Source: Rhizobium sp. CFBP 8762 (lineage in GTDB: Bacteria; Pseudomonadota; Alphaproteobacteria; Rhizobiales; Rhizobiaceae). From it: a DNA stretch of 64,000 nt. Below are positions 17,782-28,477 of this stretch, piece after piece; positions within the stretch are counted from its first letter, which is position 1; each line of letters starts with the position of its first letter. A model generated the notes under the pieces. That model had not been told where the DNA came from and did no database searches. It worked only from the letters and a program-made list of their open reading frames with translations. The stretch spans positions 860,753 to 924,752 of the forward strand of contig NZ_JACYUD010000001.1 of assembly GCF_014841565.1 (NCBI RefSeq), written 5' to 3'. Both the position numbers and the translations under genes were made by a program.

Positions 17782-19452
17782 GTTCCCGAGAATACCCGGC
17801 AAACGAAGGCCCTTTTCCTTTGCGCAGTCGAGAGCGATGTCGTAGCCGGCATCCGCGTGGCGCATCACGCCGGTTGCCGGGTCGTTCCACAACACACGCT
17901 CAATGCGGCGGTCGGCATCCTCGGTCCCATCGCAGCAAACCACCATGCCGGAATGCTGGCTGAAGCCCATGCCAACCCCGCCGCCATGGTGCAGAGATAC
18001 CCAGGTGGCACCCGAAGCGGTGTTGAGCAGCGCGTTCAACAGCGGCCAGTCGGACACGGCATCCGAGCCGTCCTTCATCGCTTCCGTCTCGCGGTTGGGT
18101 GAGGCGACGGAGCCGGAGTCCAGATGGTCGCGTCCAATCACCAGCGGTGCTTTTAGTTCGCCATTGCGAACCATTTCGTTGAAGGCAAGGCCAAGACGAT
18201 GGCGGTCACCCAGCCCCACCCAGCAAATGCGCGCTGGCAGACCCTGAAACGCAATACGCTCGCGCGCCATATCCAGCCAGTTGTGCAGATGGGTGTTGCC
18301 GGGCGTCAGTTCCTTCACCTTCGCATCGGTCTTGTAGATATCTTCCGGATCACCCGACAGCGCCGCCCAGCGGAACGGGCCAATGCCACGGCAAAACAGC
18401 GGGCGGATGTAGGCCGGGACGAAGCCGGGGAATGCGAAGGCATTCTCCAGACCTTCTTCCAGCGCAACCTGACGAATGTTGTTGCCGTAGTCGAGCGTGG
18501 GTACGCCAGCGTTCCAGAAGGCAATCATGGCTTCCACATGGTCGCGCATGGAGGCGCGCGAAGCGACCTCTACGGCCTTTGGGTCCGTCTCACGCTTTGC
18601 CTTCCACTCCGCCATGGTCCAGCCCTTGGGCAGGTAGCCGTTGATCGGGTCATGGGCCGAGGTCTGATCGGTCACGATATCCGGGCGGATGCCGCGCTTG
18701 ACCATTTCGGGCAGGATTTCGGCAGCGTTACCGAGCAGTGCGACGGACTTGGCCTCGCCCGCCTTGGTCCAGCCGTCAATCATCGCCAGCGCTTCGTCCA
18801 GCGTTTCAGCCTTTGCATCGACATAGCGGGTACGCAGGCGGAAATCGATACTGTCCGGGTTGCACTCGATGGCCAGGCAGCACGCGCCCGCCATGACGGC
18901 GGCCAGAGGCTGCGCTCCGCCCATGCCGCCAAGGCCGCCGGTCAGAATCCATTTGCCCTTCAGATTGCCATCATAGTGCTGGCGACCGGCTTCCATAAAG
19001 GTCTCATAGGTACCCTGCACGATGCCTTGTGTGCCGATGTAAATCCATGAACCGGCGGTCATCTGCCCATACATGGCAAGACCTCGTCTATCCAGCTCAT
19101 TAAAATGGTCCCATGTGGCCCAGTGCGGAACCAGATTGGAGTTGGCGATCAGCACGCGCGGCGCATCCTTGTGGGTGCGGAACACGCCCACGGGCTTGCC
19201 GGACTGCACCATCAAGGTTTCATCCTCGTTCAGATCCTTGAGTGTCGCAACGATCCGGTCGAAATCGTCCCAGGTGCGGGCAGCGCGGCCGATACCGCCG
19301 TAGACCACCAGTTCATTGGGGTTTTCGGCGACGTCCGGGTCCAGATTGTTCATCAACATGCGCAGCGGTGCTTCCGTCAGCCAGGATTTGGCGGAAAGCT
19401 CCGTGCCGCGGCTTGCGCGAATTTCTCTGATATTGTGACGCGGATTGCTCAT
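17779..19452 (-). CDS. hutU: urocanate hydratase
   Basis: Converts urocanate to imidazolone propionate using tightly bound NAD+ as an electrophile. The 557-residue length and motifs match the family: [30 protein letters not shown], the nucleotide-binding [14 protein letters not shown], the active-site CRGIGPFRW, and [16 protein letters not shown] near the C-terminus. It overlaps hutG by 4 bases (ATGA). Its stop codon TAG is the first triplet of a palindromic repeat, and hutD follows after that repeat. Confidence 0.97.
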   Translation of the reverse strand: MSNPRHNIREIRASRGTELSAKSWLTEAPLRMLMNNLDPDVAENPNELVVYGGIGRAARTWDDFDRIVATLKDLNEDETLMVQSGKPVGVFRTHKDAPRVLIANSNLVPHWATWDHFNELDRRGLAMYGQMTAGSWIYIGTQGIVQGTYETFMEAGRQHYDGNLKGKWILTGGLGGMGGAQPLAAVMAGACCLAIECNPDSIDFRLRTRYVDAKAETLDEALAMIDGWTKAGEAKSVALLGNAAEILPEMVKRGIRPDIVTDQTSAHDPINGYLPKGWTMAEWKAKRETDPKAVEVASRASMRDHVEAMIAFWNAGVPTLDYGNNIRQVALEEGLENAFAFPGFVPAYIRPLFCRGIGPFRWAALSGDPEDIYKTDAKVKELTPGNTHLHNWLDMARERIAFQGLPARICWVGLGDRHRLGLAFNEMVRNGELKAPLVIGRDHLDSGSVASPNRETEAMKDGSDAVSDWPLLNALLNTASGATWVSLHHGGGVGMGFSQHSGMVVCCDGTEDADRRIERVLWNDPATGVMRHADAGYDIALDCAKEKGLRLPGILGN

Positions 19453-20258
19453 TTGTGTGTGTCCTTCAGTGAAAGTGCTATTGCTTCAATACGGGTCAGA
19501 ATGGTTTTTAAATGCGCACGCAAAGGCTCGGCCTTGCCTGGATCGTACGCAAAGGGCGGTGCCTCGGTGGCCAAATGGGTGCATTGGGCAAGCTCCATCT
19601 GAATGGCGTGAACGCCCGCTTGAGGCTTGCCGTAGTAACGCGTGGTCCAGCCACCTTTGAAGCGTCCATTCAGGACAAAGGTGTAGCCGTCAGCATGTGA
19701 CGCCACATCAACAACGGCCTGTTCAATGGCAGGGTCGCAAGTCCAGCCATTGTCTGTGCCGATATTGAAGTCTGGAAGTTTTCCGTCAAACAGAAAGGGA
19801 ATATGCGCGCGGATTGAGTGGCAATCATAAAGGATCGCCACGCCATGCAGCGCCTTCACCCGGTCGATCTCCCCTTGCAACGCAGTATGATACGGCGTGT
19901 GAAAACGGGCGAGGCGATCCGTCACATCCTCCTCGGTGGGCTCAAAACCGTCACGCCAGATCGGCAACCCATCAAAATCGGTGGTGGGAATGAGGCCTGT
20001 CGTGTTTTGTCCGGGATAGAGGCTTGTTCCCTCGGGATCACGGTTCGCATCGATGCAGTAGCGGTGGAACGTGGCACAAACCGTGGTGGCACCGTCCAGC
20101 AGACCATCATAGAGGTGATGGATGTGCCAGTCCGTATCGGCCAGAATTTGGCCCGTGTCGTTCAAACGGGCTGCAATGTCGTCAGGTACGTCCGTCCCCG
20201 TATGGGGAAAGGCCAGAATGATCGGAGACGATCCTTGATGGACCTCGTAAACAGCCAT
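19449..20258 (-). CDS. hutG: N-formylglutamate deformylase
   Basis: Hydrolyses N-formyl-L-glutamate to glutamate and formate, the last step of the five-step route. The 269-residue product has the metal-site motifs of the N-formylglutamate amidohydrolase family ([10 protein letters not shown] near the start, [28 protein letters not shown]). The ATG at 20258 has GGAGG upstream and lies one base after the hutH stop. Together with hutF it shows that this organism uses the formylglutamate branch rather than formiminoglutamase. Confidence 0.95.
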   Translation of the reverse strand: MAVYEVHQGSSPIILAFPHTGTDVPDDIAARLNDTGQILADTDWHIHHLYDGLLDGATTVCATFHRYCIDANRDPEGTSLYPGQNTTGLIPTTDFDGLPIWRDGFEPTEEDVTDRLARFHTPYHTALQGEIDRVKALHGVAILYDCHSIRAHIPFLFDGKLPDFNIGTDNGWTCDPAIEQAVVDVASHADGYTFVLNGRFKGGWTTRYYGKPQAGVHAIQMELAQCTHLATEAPPFAYDPGKAEPLRAHLKTILTRIEAIALSLKDTHK

Positions 20259-20259
20259 A

Positions 20260-21795
20260 TCAAGCCTCCAGTGCGGGCAGAATGCCAGCGGATACGGAGG
20301 CATTCAGCGCGCCACTGGCAACGAGATCGGTAGCCGACTTCAGATCAGGCGCCATATAACGATCCTCTTCCAGCGAAGGCACGACAGCGCGTAGCGCAGA
20401 CATTGCCTTTTGCAGTTCCGGGCTGGTGGCAAGCGGGGCACGGAAATCGACACCTTGGGCCGCCGTCAGCGCTTCAATGCCGATGATGGCAAACAGGTTG
20501 TCTGTCATCTGCAACAGGCGGCGCGCGCCGTGGCAGGCCATGGACACATGGTCTTCCTGATTGGCCGATGTTGGCGTGGAGTCCACTGAAGCCGGGTGAG
20601 ACATCTGCTTGTTCTCGCTCATCAGCGCGGCAGATGTCACTTCGGCAATCATCAGGCCAGAGTTGAGACCAGGTTTCTTTGCCAGAAAGGCGGGCAGGCC
20701 ATAGCTAAGCGCCGGGTCCACCAGCAGCGCGATGCGGCGCTGTGCAATCGCGCCGATTTCACAAATCGCAATCGCCGTCTGGTCGGCGGCAAAGGCCACC
20801 GGCTCGGCGTGGAAATTGCCGCCGGAAACCACGGTGTTATCCGAAAGCACGAGTGGATTATCGGTCACCGCATTGGCTTCGATTTCCAGTGTACGGCCAA
20901 CAGAACGCAGCAGATCAAGGCAAGCACCATCCACCTGCGGCTGGCAGCGAATGCAATAGGGGTCCTGCACGCGCTCATCGCCGTCGATATGGCTTTCGCG
21001 GATGACAGAACCGGCAAGCAGGGCGCGTAAGGCGGTGGCGGTGTCGATCTGTCCCTTATGGCCGCGCAGCGTGTGAATATCGGGATGGAACGGAGCGGAC
21101 GAGCCCATCGCCGCATCCGTGGACAGCGCACCGGTAATCAACGCTGCCTGCGCGGCACGGTGGGCGCGAAACAGACCTGCCAGCGCCAGTGCGGTGGAGG
21201 CCTGCGTGCCATTGATCAGCGCCAGCCCTTCCTTTGCTGCCAGTACAACTGGCGCAAGGCCCGCTTTTGCCAAAGCGTCGCGCCCACTCATTTGCTGGCC
21301 TTCATAGAACGCCTCGCCTTCGCCCATCATGACGGCAGCCATATGGGCCAACGGAGCCAAGTCACCGGAAGCACCGACCGAACCCTTTTCGGGGATAAGC
21401 GGCGTTACGCCTTTATCCAGCATGCCCTCCAGCAGCGTGATCAGGTCCAGCCGTACGCCGGACGCCCCACGCCCTAGCGAAATCAGCTTGAGCGCCATGA
21501 TCAGCCGCACGATATTATCCGGCAGCGGCGCACCCACGCCACAGCAGTGCGACAGGATGAGATTGCGCTGCAAGGTCGCGACATCATCGGCGGCAATACG
21601 AATGGAGGCAAGCTTGCCGAACCCGGTATTGATGCCGTAGACCGGCGCATCGCCATTGGCAATTTCGGCGATACGGGCGGCAGCTTTTTCGATGCCGGGA
21701 TAAAATGCCGTATCCAGTTTGGAGGCTACGCCAGTCCAGTAGATGGTCTCCAGCGTGGAGAGGGGAACGGAGCCGGGGGAGAGCGTTATGGTCAT
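20260..21795 (-). CDS. hutH: histidine ammonia-lyase
   Basis: Deaminates histidine to trans-urocanate and ammonia, the entry step of the pathway. The 511-residue product has the Ala-Ser-Gly triad (residues 142-144 in [14 protein letters not shown]) that cyclises to the MIO electrophile, the YGINTGFG loop with its catalytic tyrosine, and the substrate-binding QEDHVSM region. It lies 19 bases after hutI and directly before hutG in the hutIHGU operon. Confidence 0.97.
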   Translation of the reverse strand: MTITLSPGSVPLSTLETIYWTGVASKLDTAFYPGIEKAAARIAEIANGDAPVYGINTGFGKLASIRIAADDVATLQRNLILSHCCGVGAPLPDNIVRLIMALKLISLGRGASGVRLDLITLLEGMLDKGVTPLIPEKGSVGASGDLAPLAHMAAVMMGEGEAFYEGQQMSGRDALAKAGLAPVVLAAKEGLALINGTQASTALALAGLFRAHRAAQAALITGALSTDAAMGSSAPFHPDIHTLRGHKGQIDTATALRALLAGSVIRESHIDGDERVQDPYCIRCQPQVDGACLDLLRSVGRTLEIEANAVTDNPLVLSDNTVVSGGNFHAEPVAFAADQTAIAICEIGAIAQRRIALLVDPALSYGLPAFLAKKPGLNSGLMIAEVTSAALMSENKQMSHPASVDSTPTSANQEDHVSMACHGARRLLQMTDNLFAIIGIEALTAAQGVDFRAPLATSPELQKAMSALRAVVPSLEEDRYMAPDLKSATDLVASGALNASVSAGILPALEA

Positions 21796-21814
21796 GATGG
21801 GGTCTCCTCAAAAG

Positions 21815-23059
21815 TTATAGGCCGTGCCAGATGCGCAGGTGAAGGGGGTTGAAGCCCATGCGATAGACAAGTTCTGCGGGGCGTTCGATGTTCCAGAGGG
21901 CCAGATCAGCCCATTTGCCAGCCTCCAGCGTACCGGTTTCAGCCTGCAAACCCAGCGCCGTTGCGGCGTTGCGGGTGACACCGATCAGGCACTCCTCCAC
22001 CGTCATACCAAACAGCGTGGCCCCCATGTTCATCGTTAGCAGCAGCGAGGTCAGCGGGGATGTGCCGGGGTTGCAATCAGTGGCCACGGCCATGGCAACA
22101 CCTGCCTCCCGAAAAAGGTCGATTGGCGGCTTCTTCGTCTCGCGAATGAAATAATAGGCGCCGGGCAGAACAACCGCCACGGTGCCGGATGCCGCCATGG
22201 CGCGGGCACCGTCCCCATCGGTATATTCCAAATGGTCCGCCGACAGGGCACCAAACTCTGCTGCAAGTGCTGCGCCATGGAGATTGGACAACTGGTCTGC
22301 GTGAAGTTTAACGGGCAAACCGTGGCTCTTTGCCGCTTCAAACACCCGCCGCATCTCATCGGTGGAAAAGGCTATGCCTTCGCAGAAGCCGTCCACCGCA
22401 TCGGCCAGACCTTGCGCGGCGATGGCTGGCAACATGGCCTGAATGACATAATCAATATAGGCGGATTTGCTTGTTGCTTCCGGTGGCAGTGCATGCGCGC
22501 CCAGAAAAGTGGTGGATACCGTTACCTTGCGTGTCTCCGCCAAACGGCGGGCAGCGCGAAGCGACTTGATTTCGTTGTCCACATCCAGTCCGTAGCCGGA
22601 TTTCACCTCGACTGTCGTGACGCCTTCGGCCATCAGCGCATCGAGACGCGGCAGGCTTTGGGCGAGCAACGCATCTTCGCTGGCAGCGCGCAGCGATGAC
22701 ACGGACGAGACGATGCCCCCGCCAGCCAGTGCGATTTCCTCATAGGTGGCGCCGGACAGGCGCAGTTCAAACTCGTGGGCGCGGTTGCCCGCATGAACAA
22801 TATGGGTGTGGCAATCAATCAGGCCCGGTGTCATCCAGCGCCCTTCACAATCTACAGTTTCGGCTTTAGCGATCAGCGCCTGCGGCAGATCGGACGCCGG
22901 ACCAGCATAGGCAATACGGCCGTGCTCAACAGCCACCGCACCGTCCTCCACAATGCCGAGGCCCAGCATGCCTGCGGCCATCGTGGCAAGGCGCACATTG
23001 GTATAAATGCGGATGCGGTCCCCTCTCTGCTCCCCCATCGGCTGCAATACGCTGTCCAT
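21815..23059 (-). CDS. hutI: imidazolonepropionase
   Basis: A zinc amidohydrolase that opens imidazolone propionate to N-formimidoyl-glutamate. The 414-residue product has the metal-binding [13 protein letters not shown], the [10 protein letters not shown] motif, LHADQLS, and the late Asp in ATDCNPGTS. The ATG at 23059 has a GGGGAA ribosome-binding site. It is the first gene of the minus-strand operon hutIHGU(D) and faces the HutC operator at 23107-23120. Confidence 0.96.
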   Translation of the reverse strand: MDSVLQPMGEQRGDRIRIYTNVRLATMAAGMLGLGIVEDGAVAVEHGRIAYAGPASDLPQALIAKAETVDCEGRWMTPGLIDCHTHIVHAGNRAHEFELRLSGATYEEIALAGGGIVSSVSSLRAASEDALLAQSLPRLDALMAEGVTTVEVKSGYGLDVDNEIKSLRAARRLAETRKVTVSTTFLGAHALPPEATSKSAYIDYVIQAMLPAIAAQGLADAVDGFCEGIAFSTDEMRRVFEAAKSHGLPVKLHADQLSNLHGAALAAEFGALSADHLEYTDGDGARAMAASGTVAVVLPGAYYFIRETKKPPIDLFREAGVAMAVATDCNPGTSPLTSLLLTMNMGATLFGMTVEECLIGVTRNAATALGLQAETGTLEAGKWADLALWNIERPAELVYRMGFNPLHLRIWHGL

Positions 23060-23106
23060 GGTAATTTTCCCCGCCTGCCCGTTGCTTCGCAATCGAATTC
23101 TGCTAA

Positions 23107-23120
23107 TATGTATATACATA
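23107..23120. promoter_or_regulatory. HutC-type operator between hutI and hutF
   Basis: TATGTATATACATA is a perfect 14-base palindrome containing TGTATATACA, the core bound by the GntR-type repressor HutC in pseudomonads. It lies 48 bases before hutI and 56 before hutF, so one site could repress both directions, with urocanate as expected inducer. Confidence 0.75.
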
Positions 23121-23175
23121 ACAAAAGATCTGGCAAGTCAGTTTTTATCAGAGCGCATTTTTTGGAGAGGCCATC

Positions 23176-24534
23176 TTGAAAAGCACGGACATGAACGGCA
23201 TCCACGCAAAGCAGGCACTGACGCCAGACGGCTGGCGCAGCAATGTGCGCCTGACAATCGCCAATGGACGCATCGCAACGATGCAGCCGGATTGCGCAGC
23301 CGAACCCGGCGACGAACGGCACGACACGCTTGTGCCTGCCATGCCCAACGTGCACAGCCATGCTTTTCAGCGTGGCATGGCGGGGCTGGCGGAGGTGCGC
23401 GGCGCAACCGCCGACAGCTTCTGGAGCTGGCGCACGACCATGTATCGTTTTGCCCTGTCTATGACGCCGGATCAGGTTCATGCCGTTGCTGCCCAACTCT
23501 ATATGGAGATGCTGGAAAGCGGCTTTTCCCGCGTTGGAGAATTCCATTATCTGCACCATGACCATGACGGCCACGCTTATGCCGATATTGCCGAAATGGC
23601 AGTGTCCATCGATGCGGCGGCACAGGAAACCGGAATTGGCCTGACGCTGCTGCCGGTATTCTACGCACATTCCACCTTTGGGGGCGCGGCACCCGGCACG
23701 GACCAGCGACGCTTTATCAATACGCTCGACAGTTTTTCCCGCCTGATGGATCGGTGTGACGCCATCGCGGCAACGCGCCCCGGTGTGAATGTCGGCATCG
23801 CGCCGCATTCACTCCGCGCTGTCACGCCACCGCAACTGGAAGCCCTGCATGCCATGGCCAATGGCAACCCGTTCCACATTCATGTGGCCGAGCAGGTGAA
23901 AGAGGTGGAGGACTGCGTTGCGTGGTCCGGTGCACGGCCTGTGGAATGGCTTTTAAACAACACCGCCATTGACCACACATGGTGCCTGATTCACGCGACC
24001 CATATGACACTCACGGAAACCGATGGTGTTGCAAGGGCGAAAGCTGTTGCAGGCCTATGCCCCATTACCGAAGCCAATCTCGGCGACGGCACCTTCCCCG
24101 CGGAACGGTTCTTAGAAGCGGGCGGCGCTTTCGGCATCGGTTCGGATTCCAACATCCTGATCGGCATTGATGACGAATTGCGACAGCTTGAGTATTCGCA
24201 GCGCTTGCTGCACCGCGCCCGCAATGTGATTGCTCAAGCTGGCGGCTCGACCGGACGCATGTTGCTTGAGCGTGCGATGAGCGGCGGTGGCCAGAGTCTG
24301 GCCGTGGAAACCGGCTTAAGCATAGACAAGCCTGCCAGCTTTCTGTCGCTGAAACCGCGTGACGACATACCGCTGGACGGCGACCGCATTCTGGATAGCT
24401 GGCTGTTTGCCAAGGGGGCGGCACCCGATTGCGTGTGGGTGGACGGCGTAAAACAGGTGGAGGGTGGACGCCACCACGCCCGTAAGGCGATCTCCGAGCG
24501 CTTCGCGCGCACCATGCGTGATCTCGTCGGTTGA
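23176..24534 (+). CDS. hutF: formimidoylglutamate deiminase
   Basis: Converts N-formimidoyl-L-glutamate to N-formyl-L-glutamate and ammonia. This 452-residue amidohydrolase has the metal ligands in MPNVHSHAFQRGMAG, HIHVAEQ and IGSDSN, and the SFWSWRTTMYR segment typical of HutF rather than of guanine deaminase. The start is a TTG at 23176 because GGAGAGG lies 7 bases before it; an ATG at 23191 is the alternative. It is divergent from hutI and followed by hutC. Confidence 0.93.
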   Translation: MKSTDMNGIHAKQALTPDGWRSNVRLTIANGRIATMQPDCAAEPGDERHDTLVPAMPNVHSHAFQRGMAGLAEVRGATADSFWSWRTTMYRFALSMTPDQVHAVAAQLYMEMLESGFSRVGEFHYLHHDHDGHAYADIAEMAVSIDAAAQETGIGLTLLPVFYAHSTFGGAAPGTDQRRFINTLDSFSRLMDRCDAIAATRPGVNVGIAPHSLRAVTPPQLEALHAMANGNPFHIHVAEQVKEVEDCVAWSGARPVEWLLNNTAIDHTWCLIHATHMTLTETDGVARAKAVAGLCPITEANLGDGTFPAERFLEAGGAFGIGSDSNILIGIDDELRQLEYSQRLLHRARNVIAQAGGSTGRMLLERAMSGGGQSLAVETGLSIDKPASFLSLKPRDDIPLDGDRILDSWLFAKGAAPDCVWVDGVKQVEGGRHHARKAISERFARTMRDLVG

Positions 24535-24574
24535 GCCCATTGCCATTAGGTTTAACGGGTTTTACACCAACATC

Positions 24575-25303
24575 ATGATCAAAGCCACAGCCGAGCCATC
24601 GCTTCACGCCCGTATCCTTGCAGATATAGAGGGCCAGATTCTTTCGGGACACTGGCCACCGGGGCACCGCATTCCCTTTGAAGTTGATCTGGCCGCGCAC
24701 TATGGCTGCTCCCGTATGACGGTGAACAAGGCGCTGACGCAGCTTGCCAAAACGGGGCTGATCGAGCGGCGGCGCAAGTCCGGCAGCTACGTAACCCAGC
24801 CTCACGCCCAATCGGCGGTGCTGGAAATTCGCGATATCCGGCAGGAGGTACAGTCTCTGGGCGTGCCTTATGCCTATGAACTGCTGGCACGAAAAAGCCA
24901 CAGGGCAACGCCTGCCGATCGCAAGCGGCTGGATGTACCAGCCGATAGCCAGATTCTGGATATTGCCAGCCGTCACTTTGCTGGGGCCCTGCCTTTTTGC
25001 TTTGAGGAACGGTTGATCAACCTGACCGCTGTGCCCGACGCTGCCACGGCTGATTTTACCGATATTGCGCCAGGGCCCTGGCTGCTGGATCAGGTGCCCT
25101 GGAGTGCTGCCGAGCATACCATCCGGTCCGTTTCCGCTGATCGTGCAGTAGCGGCGGCGCTGGATTTATCCATTGGCACTGCTTGTCTGGTGGTGGAGCG
25201 GCGCACATGGAGTGGCGGAGACTATGTTACCCATGTCCGGCTGACATACCCCGGAGATCGCCACGCACTGGTGGCGCATTTTGCCCCAACACACCCGAAA
25301 TAA
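24575..25303 (+). CDS. hutC: histidine utilization repressor HutC (GntR family)
   Basis: A 242-residue GntR/HutC-type regulator. The N-terminal winged helix (ILADIEGQILSGHWPPGHRIP, with RMTVNKALTQLAKTGLIERR) is followed by a UbiC transcription regulator-associated domain (about 90-235) that binds urocanate-like ligands. It lies 40 bases after hutF in the same direction, so it is probably autoregulated through the palindrome at 23107-23120. The ATG at 24575 lacks a strong ribosome-binding site. Confidence 0.92.
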   Translation: MIKATAEPSLHARILADIEGQILSGHWPPGHRIPFEVDLAAHYGCSRMTVNKALTQLAKTGLIERRRKSGSYVTQPHAQSAVLEIRDIRQEVQSLGVPYAYELLARKSHRATPADRKRLDVPADSQILDIASRHFAGALPFCFEERLINLTAVPDAATADFTDIAPGPWLLDQVPWSAAEHTIRSVSADRAVAAALDLSIGTACLVVERRTWSGGDYVTHVRLTYPGDRHALVAHFAPTHPK

Positions 25304-25378
25304 AGTCTCGCCTTAAAAATGGGGAACAATCCTTCGCCTGTATGCTTAACCGCATTCACACTTCGAAGGATCGCTCTC

Positions 25379-27682
25379 ATGACAAGCCTGCAAACGCGTC
25401 CCGTCAAGATCACGCATTACGATGGACCAGCCGGTGGCTGGGGGTCGCTGAAATCCGTCAGTCGGGCGTTGTTTCAGCAAGGCGTTATCCTCAGTGGACC
25501 GGGCGTTTTGTTACGCCAGAACAAACCCAAGGGGTTTTCCTGCGTCAGCTGCGCCTGGGTCAAGCCCTCCAAGCCGAAGGTGGCGGAGTTTTGCGAGAAC
25601 GGCGCGAAAGCAACCTTCTGGGAACTGACTCCGAAGCGCACCACTCCGGATTTCTTCCGCGATCACACGGTGACCGACCTTAAGTCCTGGACGGACTTCG
25701 ATCTCGAAAACCATGGTCGCCTGACCCATCCGCTACGCTACGATTCCGCAACCGACAAACATGTACCGGTTGCCTGGGAAGAGGCGTTTCGTGCCATTGG
25801 TCTGCAACTGGCCCGTATTCGGCAGTATGATCCCAAAACGGCGATCTTCTACGCCTCCGGTCGCGCCTCGCTGGAAACTTCCTATGCCTATGCGCTCTTT
25901 GCCCGGATGTATGGCAACAACAACCTGCCCGATAGTTCCAACATGTGCCACGAAAGCACATCCATTGGCTTGAAAGAAAGCATTGGCTCGGCGGTCGGCA
26001 CGGTCAAGTTCGAGGACTTCAAGGAAACGGACTGTCTGTTCTTCTTCGGGCAGAATCCGGGCTCCAACAGCCCGCGTATGCTGCACGAATTGCAGGAAGC
26101 GGCCAAGCGTGGCGCGCCGATCGTCGTGTTCAATCCCCTGCGCGAGCGGGGTCTTGAGCGCTTTACAAACCCACAAAGCCCCGTGGAAATGCTGACGGGT
26201 GCAGAAACCCGGTTGGAATCGCAATATTTGCAGGTGCGGGCCGGGGGCGATATCGCCGCCATGAAAGCCATGTGCAAATATTTGGTGGAAGAAGACGACC
26301 GTGCGAAGGTGGCAGGTGGAGAACCGCTTCTGGACCACGCCTTCATTGCCGAGCACACCGATGGTTTTGACGAATTTGCAGATGCTGTCCGCCATGCCTC
26401 GTGGGACGAACTGGAGCGCGAAAGCGGGCTGGAGCGCGCCGATCTGGAAACGGCGGCCCGCACCTACGCGGCCTGCAAGAAGGTTATTCTCGTCTATGGC
26501 ATGGGGTTGACCCAGCATAAGTTCGGGGTCGAGAACGTGCAGATGCTGGTGAACCTGGCCCTGCTGCGCGGCAATATCGGCAAGCCCGGCGCGGGCATCT
26601 GTCCCGTGCGCGGCCACTCCAACGTACAGGGCCAGCGCACCGTAGGAATAGCTGACGACCCGAAACTTGTGCCACTCGACAAGCTGGCCGAACAATATGG
26701 CTTCGTACCACCACGGGAAAAGGGCCTGAATACGGTGGAGAGCTGCGAGGCCATTCTGGCTGGTCGTATCCATGCTTTTATTAGTCTGGGTGGCAACTTT
26801 TTGCGTGCTGTGCCGGATAGTCCCCGGGTCGAGGAGGCGTGGAAAGAACTGTCTCTTACTGTTCATATCGCTACGAAACTCAACCGCAGCCATCTGATCA
26901 CCGGTGGAGATACCTATGTGCTGCCCTGTCTCGGACGGCTGGAAATCGACCGGCAAGCCAGCGGCCCGCAGACCGTAACGATCGAAGACACAACGACAAA
27001 AATTCACCGCTCCCGGGGTCGCCGCCGTCCAGCCAGCCATCATCTTCTCTCGGAGATGAAGATCGTGGCCGAAATTGCCAAGGCAACGCTTCCCCCCAAT
27101 CCCCATCTGAACTGGGACGAGTGGGTGGCCGATTATGCGACCGTGCGCGAAGCAATCGAGAAAACTTATCCGGAGCAATTTGGCGACTATAACCGGCGCA
27201 AGGATATGCCCGGCGGCTTTCTGCGCCCCGTTCCCGCGCGCGAGCGCAAGTGGGAGACGGAGAGCGGCAAGGCGCATTTCAAGACGTTCGATGAGATCAA
27301 TGCCAGCTTTGATACGGGCCGTGACCCGAGCGTGGTGCGCCTGATCACCATGCGCAGCAATGACCAGTTCAACACGACGATTTACGGCTACAATGATCGC
27401 TTTCGCGGTGTTGAGGGCACCCGCATGGTTATCTTCATGAACGAGGAAGATATTGCGCGCTTCAACCTCGACCATGATCGCAACGTAACGCTGACTGCGG
27501 TGACGGAGGATAATATCGAACGCACCTTTTCCGGGCTGCAAATCATTCCCTACAACATTCCGCGCGGCTGCGTGGGTGCTTATTATCCGGAATGCAACGG
27601 CCTGATTCCGCTTGCCCAGCACGCGCGCAAAAGCAAGGTGCCTGCGGCAAAGTCGGTTCCGGTACGGTTATCTCAGAGCTAG
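25379..27682 (+). CDS. FdhF/YdeP-family molybdopterin oxidoreductase
   Basis: A 767-residue cytoplasmic molybdoenzyme of the YdeP family, related to formate dehydrogenase alpha chains. N-terminal cysteines are at 55, 58 and 72 (GFSCVSCAW, then EFCENG), one short of the classic four-Cys 4Fe-4S motif. Molybdopterin-binding segments (FFFGQNPGSNSPRM, GNIGKPGAGICPVRGHSNVQG) and a C-terminal molydopterin-dinucleotide domain (RSNDQFNTTIYGYNDRFRG) follow. E. coli YdeP is tied to acid resistance, but the substrate is unknown. No FdhD or electron-transfer partner is adjacent. The ATG at 25379 follows AAGGAT. The downstream gap to the convergent osmoprotectant operon is filled by a palindromic repeat. 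Confidence 0.88.
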   Translation: MTSLQTRPVKITHYDGPAGGWGSLKSVSRALFQQGVILSGPGVLLRQNKPKGFSCVSCAWVKPSKPKVAEFCENGAKATFWELTPKRTTPDFFRDHTVTDLKSWTDFDLENHGRLTHPLRYDSATDKHVPVAWEEAFRAIGLQLARIRQYDPKTAIFYASGRASLETSYAYALFARMYGNNNLPDSSNMCHESTSIGLKESIGSAVGTVKFEDFKETDCLFFFGQNPGSNSPRMLHELQEAAKRGAPIVVFNPLRERGLERFTNPQSPVEMLTGAETRLESQYLQVRAGGDIAAMKAMCKYLVEEDDRAKVAGGEPLLDHAFIAEHTDGFDEFADAVRHASWDELERESGLERADLETAARTYAACKKVILVYGMGLTQHKFGVENVQMLVNLALLRGNIGKPGAGICPVRGHSNVQGQRTVGIADDPKLVPLDKLAEQYGFVPPREKGLNTVESCEAILAGRIHAFISLGGNFLRAVPDSPRVEEAWKELSLTVHIATKLNRSHLITGGDTYVLPCLGRLEIDRQASGPQTVTIEDTTTKIHRSRGRRRPASHHLLSEMKIVAEIAKATLPPNPHLNWDEWVADYATVREAIEKTYPEQFGDYNRRKDMPGGFLRPVPARERKWETESGKAHFKTFDEINASFDTGRDPSVVRLITMRSNDQFNTTIYGYNDRFRGVEGTRMVIFMNEEDIARFNLDHDRNVTLTAVTEDNIERTFSGLQIIPYNIPRGCVGAYYPECNGLIPLAQHARKSKVPAAKSVPVRLSQS

Positions 27683-27689
27683 AGTTTTG

Positions 27690-27740
27690 ACGCATTGTCC
27701 AGACGTAAAAGCGATTCCGCTTTTACTGGAAATGCTCTAG
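27690..27740. repeat. 51-base palindromic intergenic repeat, family 2, copy 1
   Basis: Starts ACGCATTGTCC and ends GGAAATGCTCTAG, with a perfect inner hairpin GTAAAAGCG-ATTC-CGCTTTTAC. Related copies are at 42881-42931 and 45875-45924. It fills the gap between two convergent genes, and its right end contains the stop codon of the permease gene. Confidence 0.75.
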
Positions 27741-28477
27741 GCACCCATGCGCCGGGCCATCAACCGCTCCAAAGCTGATAGGCTGTCGTAAATCAGCACG
27801 GCCAGCACGGCGACGATCAAGCCGCCTTGCAGCACAAACGCCAGATTGTTGGACAAAAGCCCGGCAATGATCACCTCGCCCAGCGTTTTTGCCGCTACCG
27901 TGGAGCCGATGGTAGCCGTGGCGAGGCTGATGACCATGGACAGCCGGATACCGCCGAGGATGACCGGAAACGCCAAGGGCAGTTCCACCTTCAACAAACG
28001 CTGCCAGCCGGTCATGCCTGCGCCCCGTGCTGCCTCAATGACGGACGGTTGCAGTGTCGTCAGCCCTGTCAGCGTATTCTCGAAGATTGGCAGCAGGCCG
28101 TAAAGAAACAGCGCAATCAGCGTTGGTTTTTCGCCAAAGCCAACGGCAGGCACGGCGAGCGCCAGCACTGCGACCGGCGGGAACGTCTGACCGATATTCA
28201 CCAGACTGCGTGACAGGGCTAAGAACTCCGCGCCGAATTTCCGCGTGACCAGAATGGCGAGTGTAACGCCAAGAACAGTTGCCGCGACCGTGGCGATCAG
28301 CACAATCTGGAGGTGCGAAAGCGTGAGCGACAGCAGGCTGCCCTGATTGTAGATTGCCGGTGCGTTGTTCTGGGTCAGTGGTTTGAGCAGCGGTGCAAAC
28401 CAATAGGGCTGCAAAAGGAAGGCAAGCAGCAGACCGAAGACGATAATGCGCAGCCCTAACGACCACCACAGTTTCAT
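27737..28477 (-). CDS. yehW: osmoprotectant ABC transporter permease (YehW-like)
   Basis: A 246-residue inner-membrane permease of the OpuBB/OpuBD type, with five to six hydrophobic segments and the coupling-loop motif (EAARGAGMTGWQRLLKVELPLAFPVI) that contacts the ATPase. It is the last gene of an osmF-yehY-yehX-yehW operon and overlaps the ATPase gene by 4 bases. Enteric OsmF-YehYXW imports glycine betaine with low affinity and is stress-linked. The specific solute here is inferred, not shown. Confidence 0.88.
   Translation of the reverse strand: MKLWWSLGLRIIVFGLLLAFLLQPYWFAPLLKPLTQNNAPAIYNQGSLLSLTLSHLQIVLIATVAATVLGVTLAILVTRKFGAEFLALSRSLVNIGQTFPPVAVLALAVPAVGFGEKPTLIALFLYGLLPIFENTLTGLTTLQPSVIEAARGAGMTGWQRLLKVELPLAFPVILGGIRLSMVISLATATIGSTVAAKTLGEVIIAGLLSNNLAFVLQGGLIVAVLAVLIYDSLSALERLMARRMGA

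Noticed and set aside
25733-27622. 629-codon open frame on the minus strand opposite the molybdoenzyme gene
   Set aside because: It has no family features and follows the third-position GC bias of the real gene; the plus-strand frame has clear molybdopterin-domain motifs.
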